Positions 24,492-33,403 of a DNA stretch of 64,000 nucleotides are shown here, in pieces. Source of the DNA: PALSA-600 sp037142875 (GTDB lineage: Bacteria; Actinomycetota; Thermoleophilia; Gaiellales; Gaiellaceae). The position numbers and the translations under genes are program-made. Under the pieces are notes generated by a model. The model saw nothing but the letters and a program-made list of their open reading frames with translations. It had not been told where the DNA came from and did no database searches. Every line of letters begins with the position of its first letter. Position 1 is the first letter of the stretch. The stretch covers positions 1-64,000 of the forward strand of contig JBAWZV010000004.1 in NCBI GenBank assembly GCA_037142875.1. Direction: 5' to 3'.

Positions 24492-25499
24492 CTACTTCGT
24501 GACGACGTACTCGCCGATCATCCCGGACATCATGTGGGACTCGACGTGGCAGTGATAGAGCCAGGTACCGACTCTGTCCTCCGTCCAGCGGATGCGGAAG
24601 CTCTCGGCCGGGCCGACGGTCTGGACGTCCTGCGGGATTCCACCGGCGCCGAGCCAGCGGTGGCCGTGGACGTGGAAGGCGTGAAAGTCGTCACCAAGGG
24701 CGAGCACGTCCCATTGGATAACATCGCCGACCTTGCCGTGGAATGTCGGGGTGTTCCCGATGAACGCACGGCCATTGATCGTCATCACCGCGGCCTGCCC
24801 GGTCTGCGTCGCGATCTTCATCGACTGGAAGAAGACGACGAACTCACGATCGGCGCGCTTCTCGGTCGGCCCGAGGATCGACATCGCGCCGTACATGCCA
24901 CCCGTGACCGACTGATCCATCGACGGTGAGTGGTCGTGGTAGGGCCAGACGCCGAACGAGTCCGCCCCGGGCTTGAGCTTGTAGGTGAACGTCTGGTTCG
25001 GGGCGACGTTCGAGCCGGGACCCGACACTCCCGGGATGTAGGCGCCGTCAGAGTCGACCTCGTAGTGCACGCCGTGGAAATGCATCGAGTGCGGCGCGTT
25101 CGGGTCGAAGTTCTTGAAGTGGACGAGGATCGTGTCGCCGACACGCCCACGGATGAGCGGCCCGGGAATCCCGTCGTTGTCGCCGGTGACCGACCCGTTA
25201 TCGGGGAGCTGCGACGTCCAGTTGGACGTGTACGCCTTGTAGACAACCGTCTGAATCGTCGTCCTGGTCGTGTCGTACGTCGTGCCCATGATCGGGTCGC
25301 GACCACTCGGAATGATGTTCCAGGTCGTCGGTGTCGCACCGATCCAGTACTCGACCGTCTGACCGGTCGGGATTGCGTCGGCGGACTCGAGCTCGCGGTG
25401 ACTGCCATCGGTCTCGGCAGCCGCGGCGGCCGGCGCGAGCAGGAAGGCGGCGAGACCACCGAGGAAACGGCGACGCGAGTGCTTGAGAGTGGAGATCAC
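24492..25499 (-). CDS. Two-domain multicopper oxidase (small laccase type)
   Basis: 335 residues, too short for a three-domain laccase, so of the two-domain trimeric class. It has a twin-arginine signal SRRRFLGG (residues 9-15) and an Ala-rich cleavage region near 28. Copper ligands lie in four motifs: HSMHFHG (His140, His142), WPYHDH (His188, His190), HAFHVHGH, and YHCHVESHMM (His316, Cys317, His318, His322, Met323 as type 1 axial ligand). It oxidises phenols, metals or a small donor and reduces oxygen to water, outside the membrane. GTG start with -10 box TATAGT 9 nt upstream. Confidence 0.93.
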   Translation of the reverse strand: MISTLKHSRRRFLGGLAAFLLAPAAAAAETDGSHRELESADAIPTGQTVEYWIGATPTTWNIIPSGRDPIMGTTYDTTRTTIQTVVYKAYTSNWTSQLPDNGSVTGDNDGIPGPLIRGRVGDTILVHFKNFDPNAPHSMHFHGVHYEVDSDGAYIPGVSGPGSNVAPNQTFTYKLKPGADSFGVWPYHDHSPSMDQSVTGGMYGAMSILGPTEKRADREFVVFFQSMKIATQTGQAAVMTINGRAFIGNTPTFHGKVGDVIQWDVLALGDDFHAFHVHGHRWLGAGGIPQDVQTVGPAESFRIRWTEDRVGTWLYHCHVESHMMSGMIGEYVVTK

Positions 25500-25508
25500 G
25501 ACGGCCCG

Positions 25509-25514
25509 ACTATA
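25509..25514 (-). promoter_or_regulatory. -10 box TATAGT, multicopper oxidase gene
   Basis: TATAGT on the minus strand, 9 nt before the GTG at 25499. Confidence 0.5.
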
Positions 25515-25553
25515 GACGGTGCGCGTGTCGGGTTCCTACGGAACCGCTCGTGT

Positions 25554-26843
25554 TCAGGCAGGGCGAACGTACGGCGGCGCGAACCGTGGGAACGCCGACC
25601 ATCCGGCGTAGATACCTCGGCCGCGGAGATCCTCTTCGATCCGGATCAGCTGGTTGTACTTGGCGACCCGGTCAGAGCGCGCAGGTGCGCCGGTCTTGAT
25701 CTGGCCGGCGTTCGTGGCCACTGCGAGGTCCGCGATCGTCGTGTCCTCGGTCTCACCCGATCGATGCGAGATGACCGCGCTGTAGCCCGCGCTCTGGGCG
25801 AGGCGGATCGCCTCGAGCGTCTCGGTGAGGGTGCCAATCTGGTTGACCTTGATCAGGATCGAGTTGCCAACATTCAGGTCGATCCCCCGCTGGAGCCGCT
25901 CCGGGTTCGTCACGAAGAGGTCGTCGCCGACGAGCTGCACGGCTCCGCCGATCTGATGCGTCATCGTCGCCCAGGCATCCCAGTCGTCCTCGGCTGCGCC
26001 GTCCTCGATCGAGACGATGCCGTAGCGGGCGACGAGGTTCGCCCAGAAGTCAGCGAGCTCGCCCGACTCCAGCTCGCGGCCCTCGAAGCGGTACTTGCCG
26101 TCGCGGTACACCTCGCTCATCGCCGGGTCGATCGCGATCGCGATCGAGTGACGGTGCCCGGTGCGGTTCGCTGCCTCGATGATCGCCTCGATCGCGGCCT
26201 CGCTCGACGCAAGATTCGGTGCGAAGCCGCCCTCGTCCCCGATGCCGGTCGAGAGCCCGCGCTCGTGGAGAACCTCGCGGAGCTTGTAGTAGATCTCCGA
26301 GCCGATGCGCACGGCGTCTGCGACAGACGCGGCGCCACCGGGGACGATCATGAACTCCTGGAGGTCGATCGAGTTCTGCGCGTGGGCCCCGCCGTTGATC
26401 ACGTTCATCATCGGGACGGGAAGAAGGTGGGCCTCGTCGCCGCCGAGGTAGCGGTAGAGCGGTAGTCCCGCATCGGCGGCAGCGGCCCTGGCGGTCGCAA
26501 GTGACACGCCGAGAATCGCGTTGGCACCGAGCCGACCCTTGTTCGGTGTCCCGTCGAGCGTGATCATCGCGGTGTCGACGCCAGCCTGGTCTGCGGCGTC
26601 GAAGCCGGTGACCGCATCGGCGATCTCGCCGTTGACGTTCCGCACAGCTGTCGTGACGCCCTTTCCACCCCAGTGCCGACCACCGTCACGAAGCTCGACT
26701 GCCTCGTGAACGCCGGTTGATGCACCGGAGGGAACCGCGGCGCGACCCATCGCGCCGGAGGCGAGCGTGACGTCAACCTCGACGGTTGGATTGCCACGCG
26801 AATCGACGACCTGACGGCCACGGACGGAGACGATCGAGCTCAT
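25554..26843 (-). CDS. eno: Enolase
   Basis: Converts 2-phosphoglycerate to phosphoenolpyruvate. It may also scaffold RNase E-type degradosomes in other bacteria. 429 residues from the ATG at 26843 with the N-terminal RQVVDSRGNPTVEVDV, GASTGVHEAVELRD, the catalytic Glu region GDEGGFAPNL, the Mg ligands (AIDP; IEDGAAEDDW; VGDDLF) and SHRSGETEDTTIADLAVA. The ATG overlaps the mazG stop, so it is the last gene of the mfd-ppiC-mazG-eno operon, as in mycobacteria. Confidence 0.96.
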   Translation of the reverse strand: MSSIVSVRGRQVVDSRGNPTVEVDVTLASGAMGRAAVPSGASTGVHEAVELRDGGRHWGGKGVTTAVRNVNGEIADAVTGFDAADQAGVDTAMITLDGTPNKGRLGANAILGVSLATARAAAADAGLPLYRYLGGDEAHLLPVPMMNVINGGAHAQNSIDLQEFMIVPGGAASVADAVRIGSEIYYKLREVLHERGLSTGIGDEGGFAPNLASSEAAIEAIIEAANRTGHRHSIAIAIDPAMSEVYRDGKYRFEGRELESGELADFWANLVARYGIVSIEDGAAEDDWDAWATMTHQIGGAVQLVGDDLFVTNPERLQRGIDLNVGNSILIKVNQIGTLTETLEAIRLAQSAGYSAVISHRSGETEDTTIADLAVATNAGQIKTGAPARSDRVAKYNQLIRIEEDLRGRGIYAGWSAFPRFAPPYVRPA

Positions 26844-27631
26844 GCCAGGGACTTCTTCGCGAGGTCGTAGTAGCTGTCCTGCGCGCCGAGGTCGAGATTC
26901 GACCACGACTTGCCCTCGGAGGCCGCCAGGCGCTCCGCCTCATCGACCCGAGCGACAAACCGCCGGGTGGTCTGGCGCAGCGCGATCTCAGGATCGACGT
27001 TCAACCGGCGGGCAAGGTTCACCGCCGTGAACAACACATCGCCGAGCTCGGCCTCGACTGCGGGGTCCGGCTCCGTTTCGGGGGCGGGCTCGCCGGCACG
27101 ACCGAGCTCGACGCGAAGCTCGGCGAGCTCCTCATCGAGCTTTGCGAGCGGCCCCTCGACGTCGGGCCACTCGAACCCGACAGCTGCGGCGCGGCGCTGC
27201 ACCTTGCGGGCAAGCAGCAGCGCTGGGAGGCTCTCCGGGACGTCGTGGAACACGCCCTGGCGGCCCTCCTGCTCGACCTTCAGGGTCTCCCAGTTCTCGC
27301 GGACGCGAGCGGCCGTTCCAGCCTCGGCGTCGCCGAAGATGTGTGGGTGGCGCGCGACGAGCTTCGCGTGAACGCCCCGTGCGACCTGCTCGAGGTCGCC
27401 GGCGCCGCGCTCCGAGAGGATCTGCGCGAGGAAGTAGGACTGGAAGAGGAGATCACCGAGCTCGTCGAGGAGCTTCGCATCGTCACCGGAGAACGCGGCG
27501 TCAGCGACCTCGTAGGCCTCCTCGACCGTGTGCGGGACGATCGTCCGGACCGTCTGCTCGCGATCCCATGGGCATTCACGTCGCAGGCGCTCGGTCAGCG
27601 CCTGGAGCTCAACCAGCGCGTCGGCGAGCAT
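26840..27631 (-). CDS. mazG: MazG nucleoside triphosphate pyrophosphohydrolase
   Basis: House-cleaning enzyme that hydrolyses (often oxidised) dNTPs to monophosphate and pyrophosphate. 263 residues with two MazG domains. The first has CPWDREQT, the metal helix EEAYEVADA and the ELGDLLFQ helix. The second has LDEELAELRVEL and EAELGDVLFTAVNLAR with the acidic Mg ligands, ending with DEAERLAAS. The start is adjacent to the stop of the PpiC gene and the stop overlaps eno. Confidence 0.93.
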   Translation of the reverse strand: MLADALVELQALTERLRRECPWDREQTVRTIVPHTVEEAYEVADAAFSGDDAKLLDELGDLLFQSYFLAQILSERGAGDLEQVARGVHAKLVARHPHIFGDAEAGTAARVRENWETLKVEQEGRQGVFHDVPESLPALLLARKVQRRAAAVGFEWPDVEGPLAKLDEELAELRVELGRAGEPAPETEPDPAVEAELGDVLFTAVNLARRLNVDPEIALRQTTRRFVARVDEAERLAASEGKSWSNLDLGAQDSYYDLAKKSLA

Positions 27632-28690
27632 CTAGCCGGTCGCGGTGGTGTTCGTCGCAGTGACCACAGCGCAGGGGTCGGGCACCGGGGTGTATCCGGT
27701 CTGGTACTTGATCCCGCCCTTGCAGAAGTCCTTCGCAACCTTCTGCGCCCAGCTCGACATCTCAGTGTTCTTCGCCTGCGACAGAAGCTGCTGGCGGATC
27801 GTGTCGTCCACGGTCTTCGTCTCCTTGACCTTCTGGGCCGGGACGATGTCACCGACGGCCTTGATCACGAACCAGCCGTACTGCGCAGTGTTCACCGGGG
27901 CGGCAAGCTGACCGGTCTTGAGCGACGGTGAGAAGACAGCTGCGTCGAACTCCGGAACGTCAGCGCCCTTCTTGGCCGTGAAGTTGCCACCCGAATCCTT
28001 CGAGCCAGGGTCCTGCGAGTACTGCTTGGCAAGCGCGGCGAAGTCTCCACCGCCCGCGATCTGGTCGTGGATCTGCTTGGCGAGCGCCTCCTTGTCCTTA
28101 CCGACGAGGATCTCCTGAACCGCGCGCGTGTCGGGTGTGCCGTACTGGTCGAGATGCCCGTTGAAGTAGGCGGTGACGTCCTTGTCACTCACAGCGACCT
28201 TCTTGGTGACCTCGTTGAAGACCTTCTGCTGCAGGAGACCCGCGCGCACCTGGTCGCGAACCTGCGCGTCGGTGAACCCCTGCTTCTTCAGCTCGGCGTT
28301 GTACTTGGCGTCGCTCCCGCCGAAATACTGGGTCTTGATCTGCGTGAGCTGCTTGTCGACCTCGGCCGGGGTAACCGTGACGCCGAGCTTCGCCGCCTCC
28401 GTCTCATACTCGGCGTTCTGCACGAGCACGCCGACAATCTGGTTGCGCATCGTCGAGTAGTCGGTCGACCCCGCCTTCGGAAACGGTCGCCCCTGCGCCT
28501 TCAGGCTCTGCTTCTCCTGGGCGATCGCGCCGTCGTAGTCGGCCTTCGTGATGTGGTTCTGGCCGACAACCGCGATGTCCGTCTTCTCGAGCGTCGCCGT
28601 GGAGATCCCGCTGCCACTACCGCACCCTGCGAGGAATGCCACGACGGCGAGCATCGGGATGAGGAGGCGAAGCTTCATAGGAACGCGCAC
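27632..28690 (-). CDS. PpiC-type peptidyl-prolyl isomerase lipoprotein (PrsA/SurA-like)
   Basis: Exported foldase of about 350 residues. The lipobox FLAGC (Cys23 from the GTG, Cys19 from the ATG at 28678) marks it as a lipoprotein on the outer face of the membrane. An N-terminal SurA-type helical region (about 40-185) surrounds a parvulin domain (about 190-290) with TRAVQEILVGKDKEAL, DFAALAKQYSQDPGSKDSGG and YGWFVIKAVG. It helps folding of secreted proteins. It lies between mfd and mazG, where mycobacteria have another lipoprotein gene. Confidence 0.88.
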   Translation of the reverse strand: MRVPMKLRLLIPMLAVVAFLAGCGSGSGISTATLEKTDIAVVGQNHITKADYDGAIAQEKQSLKAQGRPFPKAGSTDYSTMRNQIVGVLVQNAEYETEAAKLGVTVTPAEVDKQLTQIKTQYFGGSDAKYNAELKKQGFTDAQVRDQVRAGLLQQKVFNEVTKKVAVSDKDVTAYFNGHLDQYGTPDTRAVQEILVGKDKEALAKQIHDQIAGGGDFAALAKQYSQDPGSKDSGGNFTAKKGADVPEFDAAVFSPSLKTGQLAAPVNTAQYGWFVIKAVGDIVPAQKVKETKTVDDTIRQQLLSQAKNTEMSSWAQKVAKDFCKGGIKYQTGYTPVPDPCAVVTATNTTATG

Positions 28691-28692
28691 CG

Positions 28693-31600
28693 TCAGGCTT
28701 TCCGGCGCGCCTCGATCATAGCATCGACCAGGCCAATCGCCCCTTCCAGGGAGTCCGTACGGAGCGAGACTTCGCGCAGACCGGTGCTGTAGATGGCGGT
28801 GTCGATGAGGGCGCGGAGCTCGCGGAGCTCGGACGAGCCGAGCACGACGGGGCCGACCGTGACCTTGCCGGCGCGGAAGATGAGAAAGTCGACGCCCAGT
28901 AGCGCTAGCTTGAGCTTGGCCGCCTGGATCGAGAAGAGGTTCGCGACCGGCTCAGGAAGTGCGCCGTAGCGGTCCTCGGTCGCGATCTGGAGCTCGCGGA
29001 GGTCGTCGTCGTCCTCCACCAGGGCGAGGCGCCGGTGGAGGTCGATCTTGAGCGCCTCCGACGAGATGTAAGCGGCGGGAACGAAGGCATCGACCCGGGC
29101 GTCGACGCGAACCGGGCGAGAGGCGACGCGCCGCTGGCCCGAGAGCTCCGCAACGATCTCGTGGAGCATCTCGACGTACAGCTCAAACCCGAGCGCAGCG
29201 ACATGCCCGGACTGCTCTCCGCCGAGCAGGTCGCCAGCGCCGCGGATCTCGAGGTCGCGCATCGCGATGGCGAAGCCCGAGCCAAGCTCGGTGTGATCGG
29301 CCAGGGTCGCAAGGCGCGCCCGCGCCTCGGGCGAGAGCTCGGACGCGTCCGGGTAGAGCAGGTACGCGTGCGCCGAGACGTCGCGGCGGCCGACTCGGCC
29401 TCTGATCTGGTAGAGCTGGGAGAGCCCCAGGGCATCGGCGCGCTCGACGATCAACGTGTTCGCCTGCGGGATGTCGAGGCCGGACTCGATGATCGTCGTC
29501 GAGACGAGCACATCGGCCTCCCCGGCGAGGAACGTGAGCATCTTGTCCTCCAACTCGCGCTCGCCCATCTGTCCGTGCGCGACGATCACGCGTGCCGTTG
29601 GCACAAGCTGACGCAGCTTCTCGGCGGCATCCTCGATCGTCTCGACCCGGTTATGCAGATAGAACGCCTGGCCGCCGCGCCCAAGCTCACGCTCGAGCGC
29701 GGTCTTCACGACCTCCTCGTCCCACTCGCCGACGTGCGTTCGGATCGGCCGACGCCCCTCGGGTGGCGTCTCGATCACCGAGATGTCTCGCAGACCTGCC
29801 AGCGACATGTGCAGCGTGCGCGGGATCGGCGTGGCCGAGAGCGCGAGCACGTCAACCTCGAGCCGCAGCTGTCGCAGGAGCTCCTTCTGGGCGACCCCGA
29901 ACCGCTGCTCCTCATCGACGATCACGAGGCCGAGGTCCTTCGAGAGCACGTCGCGCGAGAGGATGCGGTGCGTACCGATCAGGACGTCGACCTTCCCCTC
30001 CGCGTAGTCGGCGAGCACCTTCTTCACGTCGGCGGGCTTGCGGAAGCGCGAGATCATCTCGACCCGAACCGGGAAGTCGCGGAAGCGCGCACGGAACGTG
30101 TTCCAGTGCTGCTGCGCGAGGATCGTCGTCGGGACGAGGATCAGCACCTGCTTCTCTGCGATCGCGACGGCGAAGGCCGCTCGAAGCGCAACCTCGGTCT
30201 TGCCGAAACCGACGTCACCGCAGACGAGGCGATCCATCGGCCGCGGGGCCGCGAGATCCTCCTTGACGGCTTCGATCGCGCGCGCCTGGTCCTCGGTCTC
30301 ACGGAACGGGAAGTCGGCCTCGAGACGGTCGACCCACTCCTGGTCGACATCGTAGGAGACGCCGACCCGTGTCTGGCGCTGGGCGTAGAGCTGGAGCAGA
30401 TCCCCCGCCATCTCGCGCAGGTGGGCGTGCGCACGCGTCTTGAGGCTGTCCCAGGCCTTCCCGCCGAGCTTCGACAGGGTTGGCGACTTCGAGTCGGCTC
30501 CGATGTAGCGCGAGACCTTGCCGATCTGCTCGTGTGGGACGAAGACGCGGTCCTCGCCTCGGAACCCGAGCAGCAGGTAATCGCGCGTGACGCCTGCAAC
30601 CTCCTTGGTCTCGAAGCCGAGGAGCTGAGCGATGCCGTGGTCCTCGTGTACGACGTAGTCGCCCGTTCGCAGGTCGGCGAAGCTCGCGAGTGCGCGGCCG
30701 ATCGGCGCCGTCGCCCGTGGGGCCCGTCGCCGGAAGACCTGCGTGTCCGGGAGCAGCGCAACGCCGAGATCACGCCAGACGAACCCGCGTCGGGCGGGCG
30801 CAACGGCGAACATCAGGCCGCTTGGCTCTCCCCCGGCCTCGAGCGTGCCGGCCTCGATGCGCCGCAGCAGATGGCGCTGCCGCTCGGCGTCGCCGCGATG
30901 CCCGAAGGCAACGACGACGTCGAGGCCCTGGCGAACGAGCCCCGAGAGCTCGTTCTCGGCCTCGGAGAGCCCGCGGGCGGTGAGCGCTGGCCGCTGCGCA
31001 TCGAAGGAGAACTGCTGCCCCTCCGGGAGCGACCCGAGCTCGGTCGCACCGTCAAACGAGATCGGAGTGACTCCCTCGTCGCGCCAGATCGCACGCACCT
31101 CATCGGGCTGCCAGACGATGTCCGGCGTCCCGGCGATCGGCGGCACGAGGTCGTCGGGGACATCAACCCGGGCCGGGCCGTCCCAGTCGTCGGGGAGGAC
31201 GATCTCGGCCAGGTCTCGGCGCCGCTCGGCGGCCGGATACACCGTCGCCTCGATGACGTCGCGGAGCGCCCGCTGGGTGAACGGCGAGAACGCGCGGACT
31301 CCCTCGATCTCGTCGCCGAAGAACTCGATCCGCAGCGGCTCGCTGCCGGTTGCCGGAAAGACGTCGACGAGCCCGCCGCGAACGGCGAAGTGTCCACGCT
31401 CCTCGACGCGATCGACCCGTTCGTACCCGGCGAGGGCGAGGGCCTCGGCGAGCGAGTCGATACCGGGCTCATCACCCCGAGCAATCCGGAGCGCGACCGG
31501 TCGCGCGGCCACGGGCGGCATCGCCTCGCCGAGGGCCAGGGCCGACGCACAGACGATCCCTCCGCCCGCGAGCACATCGAGAGCGCGGGCGCGTTCACCG

Positions 31601-31896
31601 ACGAGATGTGGGGCCGGCTCGATCCCCGAACCCCAGCGAACGCCGCGAGAGGGCAGGAATGCGACCTGCGCCTCCCCGGCAAACCACGCGATCGCCTCAG
31701 CGGCGTCGCGAGCGTCGGCGTCCTCGGGCAGAAGGACGCAGAGCCCTCGCCGCACCTCCTCGTGAAGCGCGGCGAGGAGAAGCGGCAACGCCGGCTCCGA
31801 CACCCGGGCGCGCGATGGCAGCGCCGCTGCGAAGGCAGGCAGGCGCGCGTCGGCGCGGAGCCGGTCGACGAATGGGTGAAGAAGAGGACGGTCCAT
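28693..31896 (-). CDS. mfd: Transcription-repair coupling factor Mfd
   Basis: ATP-driven translocase that removes RNA polymerase stalled at DNA lesions and recruits UvrA. 1067 residues. The UvrB-like N-terminal part includes FGDEIEGVRAFSPFTQR. The polymerase-interacting domain follows around GDYVVHEDHGIAQLLGFE. The motor has Walker A GDVGFGKTEVALRAAF, DEEQRFG and SATPIPRTLHMSL, then SGLDIPQANTLIVERAD and QIRGRVGRRDVSAHAYL. The C-terminal TRCF domain ends the protein. ATG start with GGGAG upstream and a TACCAT -10 box about 40 nt further. It is first in its operon. Confidence 0.96.
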   Translation of the reverse strand: MDRPLLHPFVDRLRADARLPAFAAALPSRARVSEPALPLLLAALHEEVRRGLCVLLPEDADARDAAEAIAWFAGEAQVAFLPSRGVRWGSGIEPAPHLVGERARALDVLAGGGIVCASALALGEAMPPVAARPVALRIARGDEPGIDSLAEALALAGYERVDRVEERGHFAVRGGLVDVFPATGSEPLRIEFFGDEIEGVRAFSPFTQRALRDVIEATVYPAAERRRDLAEIVLPDDWDGPARVDVPDDLVPPIAGTPDIVWQPDEVRAIWRDEGVTPISFDGATELGSLPEGQQFSFDAQRPALTARGLSEAENELSGLVRQGLDVVVAFGHRGDAERQRHLLRRIEAGTLEAGGEPSGLMFAVAPARRGFVWRDLGVALLPDTQVFRRRAPRATAPIGRALASFADLRTGDYVVHEDHGIAQLLGFETKEVAGVTRDYLLLGFRGEDRVFVPHEQIGKVSRYIGADSKSPTLSKLGGKAWDSLKTRAHAHLREMAGDLLQLYAQRQTRVGVSYDVDQEWVDRLEADFPFRETEDQARAIEAVKEDLAAPRPMDRLVCGDVGFGKTEVALRAAFAVAIAEKQVLILVPTTILAQQHWNTFRARFRDFPVRVEMISRFRKPADVKKVLADYAEGKVDVLIGTHRILSRDVLSKDLGLVIVDEEQRFGVAQKELLRQLRLEVDVLALSATPIPRTLHMSLAGLRDISVIETPPEGRRPIRTHVGEWDEEVVKTALERELGRGGQAFYLHNRVETIEDAAEKLRQLVPTARVIVAHGQMGERELEDKMLTFLAGEADVLVSTTIIESGLDIPQANTLIVERADALGLSQLYQIRGRVGRRDVSAHAYLLYPDASELSPEARARLATLADHTELGSGFAIAMRDLEIRGAGDLLGGEQSGHVAALGFELYVEMLHEIVAELSGQRRVASRPVRVDARVDAFVPAAYISSEALKIDLHRRLALVEDDDDLRELQIATEDRYGALPEPVANLFSIQAAKLKLALLGVDFLIFRAGKVTVGPVVLGSSELRELRALIDTAIYSTGLREVSLRTDSLEGAIGLVDAMIEARRKA

Positions 31897-31946
31897 GAGA
31901 AGCTCCCGAAACCAGGGTTCCGGGGGCGGTCATGGTAGCCCGTGCT

Positions 31947-32537
31947 CTACCCGACGCCGAGCAGGGGCAGCGAGCGCTTGACGCGCGCTGCGTGGTGCAC
32001 GACCAGCCGACGCGCACCGTCGTACCGGGCGGCGTACCACCCGTCGGAGAGCGTGTTGATCTGCACGGAGAGGCCGCTGTGCGGAGCGTGGATAAACCGG
32101 CCGCCCCCGATGTACATGCCGACGTGACCGACACCATCGAAGAAGACGAGGTCACCCGGGTGAAGCGACTCACGCGAGACGCGCTTGCCTAGGTCGAAGT
32201 CCGCGTACGAGCTGTGCGGGAGCTTGACCCCGAAGTGGTTGTAGACGTAGCTCACGAAACCGGAGCAGTCAAATCCCGATCCCGGGGTGCCGCCGCCGTA
32301 GCGATACGGAACGCCGAGGAGGTGCCGCGCGTACTTGACAGCGCGAACGCCGAGCGGCTTCGGAGCGGAAAGGACGTGCTTGACCTTCACATGGTGGGTC
32401 TTGACCCTGTGAGCGCGCATGCGGTGGGCCTTCACCTTGTGCGCCTTCTCGCCTCCTGCGAACACAGAGCCTGGCCCGAAAACGAGCGAGTAGGCAAGCG
32501 TGAGGACGAGCAGGATGATCCGCAGATGTGAGGTCAT
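31947..32537 (-). CDS. NlpC/P60 cell-wall endopeptidase
   Basis: Secreted peptidoglycan hydrolase of 196 residues that should cut D-gamma-glutamyl-diaminopimelate bonds. A signal peptide (1-27) leads to a Lys/His-rich repeat (30-55: KAHKVKAH, RMRAHRVKTHH). The NlpC/P60 domain has catalytic Cys91 in GFDCSGF, His138 in GHVGMYIG and His150 in FIHAPH. The basic repeat could bind teichoic or glycan polymers or metal. The gene has an unusually long, highly structured 5' leader (next entry), pointing to RNA-level control. Confidence 0.92.
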   Translation of the reverse strand: MTSHLRIILLVLTLAYSLVFGPGSVFAGGEKAHKVKAHRMRAHRVKTHHVKVKHVLSAPKPLGVRAVKYARHLLGVPYRYGGGTPGSGFDCSGFVSYVYNHFGVKLPHSSYADFDLGKRVSRESLHPGDLVFFDGVGHVGMYIGGGRFIHAPHSGLSVQINTLSDGWYAARYDGARRLVVHHAARVKRSLPLLGVG

Positions 32538-32780
32538 GGGGTACTCCCTTCGGCTCTTGACCGACAGCGCTACGCCGCCGGGATGTCGTTGGGGACTGCC
32601 ATTGCAGCAGCCGAGACCAAGATGGGCATACCCCTTTTGGGGGATCTGCCTTCAGCAACTCGGGGTAGGTCTTCCGGGCATCTTTCACCGGGCAAGAGCG
32701 CTCAAGCCCTCTTGTCAACGGGGTTTGCGTGCGTCGGAACCCGTTGCGAAGCTGTGAAGGTTTTACAAAGGGAAGACGGC
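32538..32780 (-). promoter_or_regulatory. Structured 5' leader of the NlpC/P60 gene, possible riboswitch
   Basis: About 240 nt without a convincing gene. On the minus strand three strong hairpins follow each other: CAACGGG paired with CCCGTTG (about 32719-32749), CAAGAG with CTCTTG, and GGCA-CCCC-CAAAA-GGGG-TGCC (about 32625-32651). A 19-codon frame (MPILVSAAAMAV...) starts inside the third hairpin behind AAAGGGG and could be a leader peptide. NlpC/P60 genes of other actinobacteria are controlled by ydaO-type cyclic-di-AMP riboswitches, but that consensus core was not found here. Confidence 0.45.
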
Positions 32781-32803
32781 GCACCCGCCGGGGTGGCGAC
32801 CGC

Positions 32804-33400
32804 TCAGTTGAAGCGACGCTGTGCCGCTTCGAGGCCCTCGGCGTCGAGCGCCTCGACCGCATCTGCCGAACGTGTCACGAACGCCTGCGCGTCCTCGGAC
32901 ACGTCGAAGTCCGAGAGCACGTAGTCGGCGAGCGGGCGGCGGTCGCCTCGACCGGGCCTCCCGACCCCCACACGAAGCCGCAGGTACTCGGGCGTACCGA
33001 GGTGCTGTGTGATCGAACGGAGGCCGTTGTGACCGGCGGATCCACCGCCGTGCCGGGCCTGGAGCCGCCCGACCTCGATGTCGACCTCGTCGTGCACGAC
33101 AAGGATCGCGTCGGGCTCGAGCTTGAAGAAGTCGGCGGCGGCGCGCACCGAGCGCCCCGACTCGTTCATATAGGTCTCCGGCTTCAGCAGCGCGACCCGA
33201 TGCTCGTCGATGCGGATCTCGGCGAGCTGACCGGAGAACTTCGCACGCCAGGACGCCGCGCTGCGGCGCGCGAGCTCGTCGACGATCATGAAGCCAACGT
33301 TGTGCCTGTTCCCCGCGTACTCGCGCCCGGGGTTCCCGAGGCCGACGACGAGAAGGTCGAGCGAGGAGGCACGTTCACCTCGACGCCACGGGAGGCGCAT
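32804..33400 (-). CDS. pth: Peptidyl-tRNA hydrolase
   Basis: Recycles tRNA from peptidyl-tRNA dropped by ribosomes. 198 residues. LLVVGLGNPGREY, then NRHNVGFMIVD with the catalytic His and Asn, LLKPETYMNESG, VVHDEVDIEVG with the Asp, and GGGSAGHNGLRSI are all present. It follows the L25 gene by 3 bp, the usual actinobacterial rplY-pth order. Confidence 0.95.
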   Translation of the reverse strand: MRLPWRRGERASSLDLLVVGLGNPGREYAGNRHNVGFMIVDELARRSAASWRAKFSGQLAEIRIDEHRVALLKPETYMNESGRSVRAAADFFKLEPDAILVVHDEVDIEVGRLQARHGGGSAGHNGLRSITQHLGTPEYLRLRVGVGRPGRGDRRPLADYVLSDFDVSEDAQAFVTRSADAVEALDAEGLEAAQRRFN

Positions 33401-33403
33401 TGC

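Noticed and set aside
24930..26465. A 511-codon plus-strand frame
   Set aside because: Antisense to the multicopper oxidase and enolase genes, both of which carry complete motifs on the minus strand.
29035..31938. A 967-codon open frame on the plus strand
   Set aside because: It is fully antisense to mfd, has no family features and an Arg/Glu/Leu composition typical of the complement of high-GC coding sequence.
32560..32780. Classical ydaO/yuaA (cyclic-di-AMP) riboswitch upstream of the NlpC/P60 gene
   Set aside because: The conserved CCGTCAGCTAACC-like core could not be found on the minus strand, so only an unassigned structured leader is reported.
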